Assembly: GCA_016294035.1 (NCBI GenBank)
Contig: JAEDCT010000006.1
Span: 58,044 to 122,043 of the forward strand
Reading direction: 5' to 3'
Source of the DNA: Treponema sp.
Lineage (GTDB): Bacteria; Spirochaetota; Spirochaetia; Treponematales; Treponemataceae
DNA: 64,000 nucleotides
Within the stretch, counting starts at the first letter, position 1. Each line of letters begins with the position of its first letter. Below are positions 7,060-16,100 of the stretch, one piece after another. The position numbers and the translations under genes are program-made. Below the pieces are notes generated by a model. It was not told the DNA's origin. It did no database searches and saw only the letters and a program-made list of their open reading frames with translations.

Positions 7060-8745
7060 CTAGAATTTTATAACGAGCAGCGAGAGATCGTCGTGCTGAC
7101 TGTTGCCGCCTATAAACTTCTTAACATCATCTTTAACAAGCTTAGCTATATCCTTTCCAGAAGCTGATGCATGTTCCTTTACAATCTTGAGCAATGTATC
7201 AACTGAATACTGCTGACCTGCATCATTTAATGCTTCAACAAGACCATCAGTATAAGTAAATAGAATATCACCTGTTTTTACATTTTGCAAGACATCTGTG
7301 TAAGTTGAATCCTTTGCAACACCAATTGGTTCACTTGCACTGGAAATCTTTGTAACACTCTTGTCTTCGCTGTTATAGTAATAAACCGGTGTGGTTCCGC
7401 CTGTTGCGATTTCAGCTGTCTGAGTTGTTGGGTCGTAGTTAATGAGGGCACAGGATGCAAAATGGTCTGTGCTGAAGTTTTCTGCAGCAATTCCGTGGTT
7501 GACCCATTCAAGGATAGTTCCTGCAGATTTTCTTGTGTTTACGACAAGGTGAAGCATTGCGTGAAGCATTGACATTACTACTACGCTGTTCATTCCTTTT
7601 CCTGCCACATCACTCATTACGAAAGAAACCCTGTCCTTGCGCGAAACGATTACGTCATAATAGTCTCCGCATACACCGTCTGCAAGTGAGAAAACTGTTC
7701 CAATCTTGATGCCTGGAATGGCAGGAAGCTTTTCAATGTGGAGCATTTTCTGGATGCTTGTTGCAATTTCAGCTTCCTTGATAAGATTGTTGTGTTCCAT
7801 GATTTCTTTCACGGAAATAACGCTCTTTACAGAGTTAACTGCAAATGCTGCAAGTTTCTTTACTGTATCAAATTCTTTTTCTGTGAATGGCTCACTCTTT
7901 TTGTTCCTTGAGAATGCCAGAAGACCAATTACAGCTGCCTTTGTCTTGAGAGGAACAAAAATGTAGCTTCCGCACTCAAGGAATTCTTCCGGTCCATTCT
8001 GATAGATTCTTACGTCTGAAACAGGTTTTGTTACTAATTCAGGTTTTCCTGACACTGCTACTTCACCAAAAATATTATCCCTGAGAGGGAATGTTGCAAA
8101 CTTGAAGCTTGTTGCAACTCTGATTGGCTTGTGAGGCATGTCACTAGGGAGTTTGTATGGTGGAGGGAAGTCTCCGTCAAATGATTTTACTGCAATAATA
8201 TCTTCGAAATCGTCAATAAGAAGGATTGCTCCTCCGTCAGCCTTGATTTCATCCCGGATTGTCTTGTTGATGTGGTTTAGAAGAAGTGACATCCCGTCTT
8301 CATCTGCAAATGCTTCTGCTGATTTTGCAGAAAAGTCATAGCTAAGTTCCAGAATATGTGAATCTTCTTCCGTAACCTCCATTGAAGAAACAGGCGTGCT
8401 TAAGTCAGCATTCTGCTTTTCAATGGCAGCATTATATGAATGAGGAACAAGCTTTTCAATTTTTTTTGGTTCACATGTACACAGCACAATGCAGTATGGA
8501 ACAACCAGGAGAAATGCAACTACAAGTGACAGTCCGAAAATCAGGTTTGCTGAAGTGTCTCCGTTCAGAAGATGTGTTCCTGTATAAAGGCTTCCACCAA
8601 AGATGATGAAAGTTGAGAGGAATGCAATGAAACTTACTCTTGCCGTGCTCTTTTTCTTGATTCCCATGAGCAGGAAGAAAACAATCAAAGCAATTATCGA
8701 TATAGCAAAAGGTGGCACATAGGCATATTCATCGCTTAAAATCAA
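7060..8745 (-). CDS. membrane PP2C-type serine phosphatase with GAF domain (RsbU/SpoIIE-like)
   Basis: 561 aa. Three hydrophobic segments (~12-28, 36-60 and 67-90) anchor it in the membrane. A GAF-like sensor region covers ~145-310. The SpoIIE/PP2C domain covers ~330-561 with GDYYD (360-364), SDVAGKG (378-384), TYTDGL and the terminal HDDLSLL metal-binding motif, so it should be catalytically active. The start is TTG 8745, chosen because AGGAG lies 6 nt upstream and no ATG fits. The output would be dephosphorylation of the adjacent STAS protein in response to a membrane or cytosolic cue. It is the first gene of the trio and has its own promoter. Confidence 0.92.
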   Translation of the reverse strand: MILSDEYAYVPPFAISIIALIVFFLLMGIKKKSTARVSFIAFLSTFIIFGGSLYTGTHLLNGDTSANLIFGLSLVVAFLLVVPYCIVLCTCEPKKIEKLVPHSYNAAIEKQNADLSTPVSSMEVTEEDSHILELSYDFSAKSAEAFADEDGMSLLLNHINKTIRDEIKADGGAILLIDDFEDIIAVKSFDGDFPPPYKLPSDMPHKPIRVATSFKFATFPLRDNIFGEVAVSGKPELVTKPVSDVRIYQNGPEEFLECGSYIFVPLKTKAAVIGLLAFSRNKKSEPFTEKEFDTVKKLAAFAVNSVKSVISVKEIMEHNNLIKEAEIATSIQKMLHIEKLPAIPGIKIGTVFSLADGVCGDYYDVIVSRKDRVSFVMSDVAGKGMNSVVVMSMLHAMLHLVVNTRKSAGTILEWVNHGIAAENFSTDHFASCALINYDPTTQTAEIATGGTTPVYYYNSEDKSVTKISSASEPIGVAKDSTYTDVLQNVKTGDILFTYTDGLVEALNDAGQQYSVDTLLKIVKEHASASGKDIAKLVKDDVKKFIGGNSQHDDLSLLVIKF

Positions 8746-8768
8746 AATAAACTCCTAAATACTTAATA

Positions 8769-8797
8769 ATTTTAACATTGAAATATCTAATCGTCAA
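8769..8797 (-). promoter_or_regulatory. sigma70-type promoter for the partner-switching operon
   Basis: Minus-strand -35 TTGACG (8797-8792), 17-bp spacer, -10 TAAAAT (8774-8769). It lies just upstream of the AGGAG/TTG start of the phosphatase gene. Confidence 0.75.
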
Positions 8798-8890
8798 GTT
8801 TTTATAGTGATTTTGGAGATTCCTTGCGCAACTGTTATTCTGCTGGGGAGAAATCTCAAAATCAATTTTTTTCCAGGTGCAATCTGCAGA

Positions 8891-9808
8891 CTATTTTTTA
8901 AGGAGCCTGTGCTTTGCCAGCATGTTTTTTATGAATTTCACGAAGAAATTTGTTTTGTACTGCCTTGAAAAATCATCAGCTGCCTTGTCCAGGGTGAAGT
9001 CATTTCCGTATTTTTGCTTAACTTCATCCCAGTACTTGATGAGAAAGACGTAGAGGTCACTTCTTGTTCTGCCCTTGAATGATTTGAGGATTCTTCGTGA
9101 TTCGATTACGTCAATTACAGGCTTGTAAACGTTTTCGAACCAGGCTCTGACAGCATCTTCCATGTCGATTTCATCCTTGAGGTGTTCGTTCATATAGTAT
9201 TTGTGACAGAGTATGTGGTTGTAGATTACATCGTATTGACCCGGAGTGGTAAAGTCCAGGCACCAGAAGTCTGTTATGTCACCGAAATTTGTTTCCGTGT
9301 AAAAGAGTCTTTTCTCGTATTCGATGACCTGCTTGATCATTTGTTCCTTTGATGTGCTTGGCTTGAGCCTTATTTCGCTTTGCAGGCTGACAACTTCTGC
9401 ATCGATGAATTCTATTCCCTGTGCCTTTGCTACGGATACTCTGTGATTGCCGTCCCGGACAAAATATAGACCGCCCAGTTCATACAGGCTGATTGGAGGC
9501 AGGGTTATGTCCTGGTAGTGAGCAAGATCAACTCTTTCCCATCGGGATTTAAGGAAGTTGCTTTTTGGAAGAAAATGATTGTCGAAGTCGTTGTATCTTC
9601 CTTCGCTTCCGACTATGAGCTCAATGGGAACTGTCTGCATTCCCTTGTAGACTTCATTATTTGGCTTCAGGAGTTTTTTTACTTCGCCCAATGAAATGAG
9701 TCTGGCTTCTTCCGGGTTCAATAAGTGTTGAAGTTCGTTGAAGAGAGCCTTGTTTCTTGCTTTTGTAAAGTCCTCATCTGTCTGAGGAGATAGAAATGTG
9801 TGCGCCAA
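8891..9808 (-). CDS. ParB/Srx-like nucleotide-binding domain protein
   Basis: 305 aa from TTG 9808. That start is favoured over an upstream ATG (9865) because AAGGA lies about 7 nt before it; the longer form would overlap the preceding gene by 92 nt instead of 35. The central part has a ParB-type motif, YFVRDGNHRVSVAKAQG, preceded by a segment IELIVGSEGRYNDFDNHF. ParB-fold domains bind or hydrolyse nucleotides (CTP) or act in nuclease-like proteins. No HTH typical of chromosomal ParB follows; the C-terminal ~150 residues are helical and unfamiliar. The gene is last in a unit with a metallophosphoesterase and a TPR protein. A precise function cannot be assigned. Confidence 0.75.
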   Translation of the reverse strand: MAHTFLSPQTDEDFTKARNKALFNELQHLLNPEEARLISLGEVKKLLKPNNEVYKGMQTVPIELIVGSEGRYNDFDNHFLPKSNFLKSRWERVDLAHYQDITLPPISLYELGGLYFVRDGNHRVSVAKAQGIEFIDAEVVSLQSEIRLKPSTSKEQMIKQVIEYEKRLFYTETNFGDITDFWCLDFTTPGQYDVIYNHILCHKYYMNEHLKDEIDMEDAVRAWFENVYKPVIDVIESRRILKSFKGRTRSDLYVFLIKYWDEVKQKYGNDFTLDKAADDFSRQYKTNFFVKFIKNMLAKHRLLKK

Positions 9809-10526
9809 TTTTAGTTCCTTTGTCAAAATTTGGTTCAAAATCCACAATGATGTGACTGTATGCATTTACAACGGTCGTATTGTGGCTTACGGAACATCTG
9901 GTTGCCTGCAGGTCATACAGGTGAATGTGTCCGTGTATCAGGAGAGCCGGTGAAAATCGCCTTATGAACCAGTTAAAGCATTTGAATCCCTTGTGGCATG
10001 GATCTTCCTTGTCGTGAATGTGCCTTGGTGAGGCATGGGTCAGGAATACATCGCAGTATCTCCCGTGTCTGATCTTATTCCACAAAAGCCCCGGAACCAA
10101 TCTCAAAAGCTGAAAAAACATCTGAGTGTTGGTAAATTGGTCTTCTCCATTGTTGTATCTTATGCTACCGGAAACCCCTGTTACAAGAAGCGGTGTTGTC
10201 TTTCCGTTGGGAAGGGGGAATCTGAGGTTCCTGCAGCGGATGTTCTTGTTGCTGGCATAATCAGCTCCGTGACAGTGCTTGAACTGGTTTGACGGGCTCG
10301 AGAAGTCAGGCTGAACCGGCTGTGATTTGTAGTATTTGTATTCTTCCAGGTCGTGGTTACCGAAAACAAAGAATGTGGGCTTGTTCAGGGTATCAACCAC
10401 AAAATCAACGTAATCCATGGAAAGATCTCCTGCACAGAATACGGCATCAACATCACCGTAGCGGTCTTTTACTGAGGTTGAGTATACCAATGGATCAATC
10501 TGATCTGAAATGCACAGGAATTTCAT
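9774..10526 (-). CDS. calcineurin-like metallophosphoesterase
   Basis: 250 aa. The metal motifs run in order: SDQID (motif I, residues 7-11), CAGDLS (II), GNHDLEE (III), THASP (IV) and GHIHLY (V). Motif I has Ile where many relatives have His (D-x-H), a variation also known in subfamilies of this superfamily; the other metal ligands are present, so activity is plausible. The substrate is unknown (phosphodiester or phosphomonoester). It starts 13 nt after the TPR gene and its 3' end overlaps the next gene by 35 nt, so the three are co-transcribed. Confidence 0.88.
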   Translation of the reverse strand: MKFLCISDQIDPLVYSTSVKDRYGDVDAVFCAGDLSMDYVDFVVDTLNKPTFFVFGNHDLEEYKYYKSQPVQPDFSSPSNQFKHCHGADYASNKNIRCRNLRFPLPNGKTTPLLVTGVSGSIRYNNGEDQFTNTQMFFQLLRLVPGLLWNKIRHGRYCDVFLTHASPRHIHDKEDPCHKGFKCFNWFIRRFSPALLIHGHIHLYDLQATRCSVSHNTTVVNAYSHIIVDFEPNFDKGTKIGAHISISSDR

Positions 10527-10539
10527 GCTATGTTCCGGT

Positions 10540-11907
10540 TTAGAAGCTTATTTTCTTGAAATGTTCTTCAAGCTGGGTTTTTGAAACCAGGATAATCGGT
10601 CTGTTTTCAGTGAATGCAACGGCTCCATGGGAGAATTCAGAACTTGCGAACATGATTCCCTTTACGTAGCCTCTCTGTTTTACTGTATCTACAAGTCTTC
10701 GCACGGTTCCTTCTTCAATTACGTCTGTTGAGCGGTAGAACTGGCATAGGAAAATCTGCTGCTTTATGTTCATCCAGTTTTCCTTTTTTTCTTCTGTCGC
10801 AAGCATCTGGCACCCATACTGTGTGGGCTCAATTTTCTGGCACTGGAGATTGAATGCAACCATTGCAACTTTCTTGCACAATTCCATGAATCCCTGGTTG
10901 TTTGAAGTGAGGTATTCCTTGATTCCGTCGTTTGTTTCAAGTTCCTTGTACTGATCGAGTTTTGTTGCAACGTCCTTGAACTTTGCGTTGACCTTGAAAA
11001 TGGTTTCCCACTGTTCAATGGCCTTGTCAATTTTTCTTGCCTTTTCATAGCAGTTTCCGAGGAAGTAGCGTGCATAAAGAACATCCTGGGATTTAAGGTC
11101 CTTGGAAATTGTTATGACTCTCTGGAATGCATCTATGGCACGGTCGTTCTGGTCTGCCATCATGAGACAGGTTCCCTTTTCAATGAGGGCCTTCATCTTG
11201 AGCTGAGGGTCTCTTTCTGATTTTTCAAGAAGCTTGACCGCAGTTGACAGATCCTTTGTTTCCTTGCAGAGCTTTCCAAGAAGATAGTAGTTCTCATGGT
11301 TTTCAGGGTTCAGCTTTACTGATGTTTCCAGTGCCTGCTTTGCCTGCTTGTAGTTCTTTGCCCTGAGAAGAAGTCTTCCTGCTGCTGTGTAAGGCTTAGG
11401 GTTCTTTTTGTCTGACATGATGGTTTTCTGGTAGAATCCCATGGCAAGCTTTGCGTTTCCCTGCTTTTCATAGATTTCGGCAGCCTTGAGGTTGTTGTCG
11501 GAGTTGTTTGGCTCAAGCCTTGTAAGAAGCAGATATTCCTTAAGGGCTGAATCATCCTGATTGAATCTTGAGTAAAGAGCACCCATGTCCTTTCTGAATT
11601 CGATTTCGTTTATTTCTCCGTTGAAGAGGGCATTCATGTTTACAGTCTTGTATTCCATGTATGCCAGCTCGTACTTTTTGTCGGCAAGATATGCTTTTCC
11701 AAGATAATAGTGTGCCAGGTAGTTTCTTGGATCCTTTGTTATGATTGCCTTTGTTGTCTTTTGCGCCTGCTGGAGTTTTCCGTCCTTAATGAGTTTTGGA
11801 ACAGCGTCCAGTTTTGACGGAGATGCAATATTCTTGACAATAAAGATGACTGCCGTAATGATGACTGCAAATAGCACGGCAATTATTACAACTGATGTTA
11901 TTCCCAT
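10540..11907 (-). CDS. membrane-anchored TPR protein with degenerate Mrr-like C-terminal domain
   Basis: 455 aa. One N-terminal membrane segment (~4-27) is followed by about eight TPR-like repeats (~35-320), for example YLAHYYLGKAYLADKKYELA. The last ~110 residues resemble the Mrr restriction-endonuclease fold, ending in GIMFASSEFSHGAVAF and then IILVSKTQLEEHF. The catalytic positions look lost: the Asp region reads YGCQMLA and the Q-x-K position reads CQFYRS. This suggests a structural or binding role rather than cleavage. A GGTGGGAA Shine-Dalgarno precedes ATG 11907. It is the first gene of a minus-strand unit with a phosphoesterase and a ParB-like protein. Confidence 0.82.
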   Translation of the reverse strand: MGITSVVIIAVLFAVIITAVIFIVKNIASPSKLDAVPKLIKDGKLQQAQKTTKAIITKDPRNYLAHYYLGKAYLADKKYELAYMEYKTVNMNALFNGEINEIEFRKDMGALYSRFNQDDSALKEYLLLTRLEPNNSDNNLKAAEIYEKQGNAKLAMGFYQKTIMSDKKNPKPYTAAGRLLLRAKNYKQAKQALETSVKLNPENHENYYLLGKLCKETKDLSTAVKLLEKSERDPQLKMKALIEKGTCLMMADQNDRAIDAFQRVITISKDLKSQDVLYARYFLGNCYEKARKIDKAIEQWETIFKVNAKFKDVATKLDQYKELETNDGIKEYLTSNNQGFMELCKKVAMVAFNLQCQKIEPTQYGCQMLATEEKKENWMNIKQQIFLCQFYRSTDVIEEGTVRRLVDTVKQRGYVKGIMFASSEFSHGAVAFTENRPIILVSKTQLEEHFKKISF

Positions 11908-12256
11908 TTATTCCCACCTGATGGCAGCATCGTCGTGATGCCGACAAGTAAAAAAGTATTTTGATGCTTCAATTTTTTTCTGAGTGACACATTGATGCTG
12001 ATTGCCCCATAGCAAGAAAAAACTCGGGGCCATTCACTAGATATTCTAGTACTAAAAAAAATATACATACTTTTGTATGAAGTGTCAAAGAGTCAGACCC
12101 TGGTTGCATTTCAAATAAGATCAATAAATTGAATGTTTTTCTACAATATTATATATTTTTTTATAATTATATATTTTATTATAAGACAGTATAATTTTTC
12201 ATGGCAATTCTGGAATCATATTCCGGATGCCATTAATGAATAGGGGCGGTTTTGTT
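11908..12256. promoter_or_regulatory. divergent intergenic region with a + strand promoter candidate
   Basis: 349 bp between divergent genes. On the + strand, -35 TTGAAT (12129-12134), 17-bp spacer and -10 TATATT (12152-12157) sit in a strongly AT-rich tract about 100 bp before the TPR gene at 12257. A short inverted repeat CTAGA-TAT-TCTAG lies near 12040, and GCCCC/GGGGC arms are near 12012-12039. I found no coding sequence or RNA gene here. Confidence 0.5.
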
Positions 12257-13198
12257 ATGGATAGGGGACAGAAAAAAATCGGATTTTTCCTAAGCCTTGC
12301 TATAGCTTTCTTTTCTGGAACTGCATATTGTCAGTCTGATAATTTTGTGACTGGAGAAAAACTGTTCAAGGAAAACAGGGTTGAGGAATGCGTTCCTTTT
12401 TTGAAGAATGCAATTAACGAGGGCGGCTCACCAAAGGCTTATCTGTATCTTTCTCTTGCATACTATCAGCTTGAAATGTATCAGGAGAGTCTTGATGTTT
12501 GTTCAGACGGAATGAAAGTTTCCGGAACAGACAAAAAGATTCTTGCATTTAATGCTGGTAATACATGTTTTGCAATGGGTGACTACTATACGGCAGAAAG
12601 ATGGTATTCTCTGGCTATTGCCGCAAACAGGCTTTATGCACCACCTGTGCTTAACAGGGCAAATGCTGAGCTGAAGCAGGAAAAATATTCACAGAGCCTT
12701 GCCGATTACAAGCTTTATCTTGATCTTTCTCCAAATGACAGGCAAAAACCGGAAATCGAGCAGATAATAATTCTTCTTGAGGGATGGGAAAAAAATCAGC
12801 AGGCAAAACTTGCCGAAGAGCAGAGACTCAAGGAAGAGGAAGCGAGAATTCTTGCAGAGCAGAACAGACTGCTTATGGAAGATCAGAAGGCGGCCAGTCT
12901 TAAGGCTGAACAGGATGCACGTGAGGCTGCCTATAATGCCAAGCTGGCAGAAAATGCCGCACTCATGGAACAGCAGAGACAGGCTTTTGAGAAAATGCTG
13001 GAGGATCAGAAACGCTCTCAGGAAGAAGATCGCCGGAGAGCAGAAGATGATGCCAGAAGAAGAGCAGAAGAGGATGTTGCACGAAGACGCAAGCTTTTGG
13101 AAGATGTTGCAGCTTCATTGCAGGATTCAGAAACATCAAATATGAACGCGGGAGCAGAGGGGACTGTAGATTATGGCTACGAATCAGAACTTGAATAA
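12257..13198 (+). CDS. exported TPR protein with charged coiled-coil tail
   Basis: 313 aa from ATG 12257, which is preceded by AGGGGCGG with a 7-nt gap; two upstream ATGs (12227, 12236) lack a better site. Residues 1-27 form a signal peptide or anchor (KKIGFFLSLAIAFFSGTAYC), possibly cleaved after AYC. TPR-like repeats cover ~30-180 (LFKENRVEECVPFLKNA, YLYLSLAYYQLEMYQESL). Residues ~190-290 form a Glu/Arg/Ala-rich coiled coil. The 3' end overlaps the start of the 1530-aa gene by 26 nt, suggesting translational coupling and a shared complex. No enzymatic motif is seen; a scaffold role in the envelope is inferred. Confidence 0.85.
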   Translation: MDRGQKKIGFFLSLAIAFFSGTAYCQSDNFVTGEKLFKENRVEECVPFLKNAINEGGSPKAYLYLSLAYYQLEMYQESLDVCSDGMKVSGTDKKILAFNAGNTCFAMGDYYTAERWYSLAIAANRLYAPPVLNRANAELKQEKYSQSLADYKLYLDLSPNDRQKPEIEQIIILLEGWEKNQQAKLAEEQRLKEEEARILAEQNRLLMEDQKAASLKAEQDAREAAYNAKLAENAALMEQQRQAFEKMLEDQKRSQEEDRRRAEDDARRRAEEDVARRRKLLEDVAASLQDSETSNMNAGAEGTVDYGYESELE

Positions 13199-16100
13199 AG
13201 ACGAAGAAAAAAAGACCGTAAAGAAGACATCATCAAAGACGACTGCAGCTAAGGCAGCAAAAACAACAAAAACTGCAAAGTCTTCGGAATCAAAAAAAAC
13301 TTCTGCATCAGCAGGAACTGGAAAAACTACGGTTAAGGCAACTGCAGCAAAAGAAAAAACTGCAAAATCAACATCAGCTGCAAAAACTTCAACTGGAACA
13401 AGAAAGGCAGCAGTAAAAGCTACTGGAGCTAAGGAATCTCCGGTAAAAGCTTCAGCTGTAAAATCAACGATGGCTTCCAGATCAGCTTCTGGTTCATCAG
13501 CGGCTGGAACAAGGAAGACTGCTGCAAAATCCACTACAGCCAGGGCAACGGCATCACCTTCAGCAGGGGTTAAGTCAACGGCATCAAAGGCATCTGTTGC
13601 AAAAAAATCAGCTGCTTCAAATGCACTTTCAGTTTCAAAAACTACAGGTTCAGTTTCAAAAACTGCAGGTTCAGTTTCAAAAACTACAGGTTCAGTTTCA
13701 AAAAATGCAGGGGCAGGAAAAGAAGAAAAGTTAGCTGGTCAGATTGTACCTGCAAAAACAGTAAAGGCTGAACAGGCAAAAAACACTGCGTCTCCAGATT
13801 TGGATTCAAGCAGATATGGTGTGATGGTGAAAAGAGAATCGGCTTCTCCATTGAGTGATGAACTTACCCTTCACAGGCAGACTCACTTGCTGTCACTTGA
13901 TAATGTACCGGAAGAAAATCAGGAAAAAAAAGATGCTGTTTCTGATTCATTAAGAATTTCACCAGAAGAGAGAAAATCTTGGAATGAATCTCCAGAAAGC
14001 AATAAGAAAAGCGGAAAAAAGAAAAAGCTTGCAGCCCTATTGATGGCACTGCTTATGCTTATTGGCGGGGGAATTTTTATTGGTGTTAAAACCCAGTGGT
14101 TTGGACTTGCTTCAGTTAACTATGCTGAAATGGATGTTGAGGATGCACTGGCTCTTGCAAGAAAACTCATTGATGAGGGAAATTATCTTGAGGCACTTAA
14201 GGTTTTAAATTCAATTGATGTTCGTGGAAACGATGACTTTGCCAGGGACTTGAGACAAAGAATCCAGCAGTTGATGGATGAGGCATTTCAAAAGGCAGTT
14301 GAGGCTGGACAGGCACAGGCTGTTTTTAACTATATTCAGGAACTTATTGACCAGGGAAAAATTACTGAAGCCCTTAATCTTCTTATATCACTTAATGCCA
14401 ATGGAAAGGATGATGAATCAAAGGCTCTTCGTGAAAAGATTGATTCACTTATCAAGGCTTGTGTTGACAAGGCAATAGCTGATGGAAGAACAAATGAAAT
14501 AATTGATCTTGCCCAAAAATATATTGATGACGGTGAGTATGCAAAGGCACTGAAGCTTTTGAATGCTCTTGAAATAAACGGAAAGGACGAGGCATCAAAG
14601 GCACTGCGGGAAAAAATCAGCTCAATGAAAAAGGATGCAGTTGAGAAGGCTATTGCTGACGGAAAGATTGACCAGGTTCTGGACATGATTCAACAGATGA
14701 TAGACAACGGAGAGTATGCTGATGCACTGAAGCTTTTGAATGATCTTGAGATAAACGGTAACGATGAGGCATCAAAGGCACTGCGGGAAAAAATCAGCTC
14801 AATGAAAAAAGATGCAGTTGAGAAGGCTGTTGCTGACGGAAAGATTGACCAGGTTTTGGACATGGTTCAGCAGATGATAGACAACGGAGATTATGCAAAG
14901 GCACTGAAGCTTTTGAATGATCTTGAGATAAACGGGAACGACGAGGCATCAAAGGCACTGCGGGAAAAAATCAGCTCAATGAAAAAAGATGCAGTTGAGA
15001 AGGCTATTGCTGACGGAAAGATTGACCAGGTTCTGGACATGATTCAGCAGATGATAGATAACGGAGATTATGCTGATGCACTGAAGCTTTTGAATGATCT
15101 TGAGATAAACGGAAACGACGAGGCATCAAAGGCACTGCGGGAAAAAATCAGCTCAATGAAAAAGGATGCAGTCGAGAAGGCTATTGCTGACGGAAAGATT
15201 GACCAGGTTCTGGACATGATTCAGCAGATGATAGACAAGGGAGATTATGCTGATGCACTGAAGCTTTTGAATGATCTTGAAATAAACGGAAACGATGAGG
15301 CATCAAAGGCATTGCGGGAAAAAATCAGCTCAATGAAAAAAGATGCAGTCGAGAAGGCTATTGCTGACGGAAAGATTGACCAGGTTCTGGACATGATTCA
15401 GCAGATGATAGACAAGGGAGATTATGCTGATGCACTTAAATTGCTTGAATCAATTGAATTAAATGAAAATGATCCAAAGTCAAAGGCTCTTCGTGAAAAA
15501 CTTGAGGCAATGAAAAAGGATGCTGTTGAAAAAGCTGTTGCCAGTGGAAAAGCTGATGAAATTGTTGATTTTATAGAGTCACTTCTTGCTGACGGAAAGG
15601 CTACTGACGCTCTCAAGTATCTGGATTATCTTGGTGATGGATCGAAAAACCCTCTTTCAAAGGAATTGAAGGATAAAATTGATTCTCTTAAAAAAGATGC
15701 AGAGGTTTTGAAAGAAGCTGAGAATCTTTCTGTTGATGAGCAGATTGATCTTGCAAGAAAAATGATTGCTGATGAGCGTTATGAGGATGCCCTGAGACTA
15801 TTGAATTCCATCAAGGTTGAGGGAGACAGTGAAAAGGCAAGAAGACAGCGTGACGAAATTGAATTCCTTAAAAAGGAAATCGAGCGCTTAAAGAAAGAGG
15901 CTGCGGATGGTGCAAAGAAAAATGGAGTTAAGCTTGCTGACATTGGATTTGATGAAAACGGAAACAAACTTAAGACATCACAGGAAATAGCAAAGGAAAA
16001 GGCTCTTCAGGAAGCTAAGGAAAAAAAGCAGAAAGAAGAAGCTGAGCGAAAGGCAAGGGAAGAGGAACGTCAGAGGAAAATTGCTGAAGAGGCTCAGGCA

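Noticed and set aside
6126..8745. Sporulation regulator set (SpoIIAA/AB/E)
   Set aside because: The proteins belong to the same superfamilies, but spirochaetes do not sporulate and no sigma F-type gene is adjacent; a general partner-switching circuit fits better.
10540..11907. Restriction system (Mrr) or defence island
   Set aside because: The catalytic residues of the Mrr-like part look lost, no methylase or other defence gene is nearby, and the genes look like core chromosome.
13184..13534. Long minus-strand open frame inside the 1530-aa gene
   Set aside because: It mirrors a Lys/Ala-rich low-complexity coding region; composition explains it and it has no ribosome site.
14463..15525. Repeats as a mobile element or CRISPR
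   Set aside because: They are in-frame, 177-bp coding repeats with no terminal inverted repeats or spacers.
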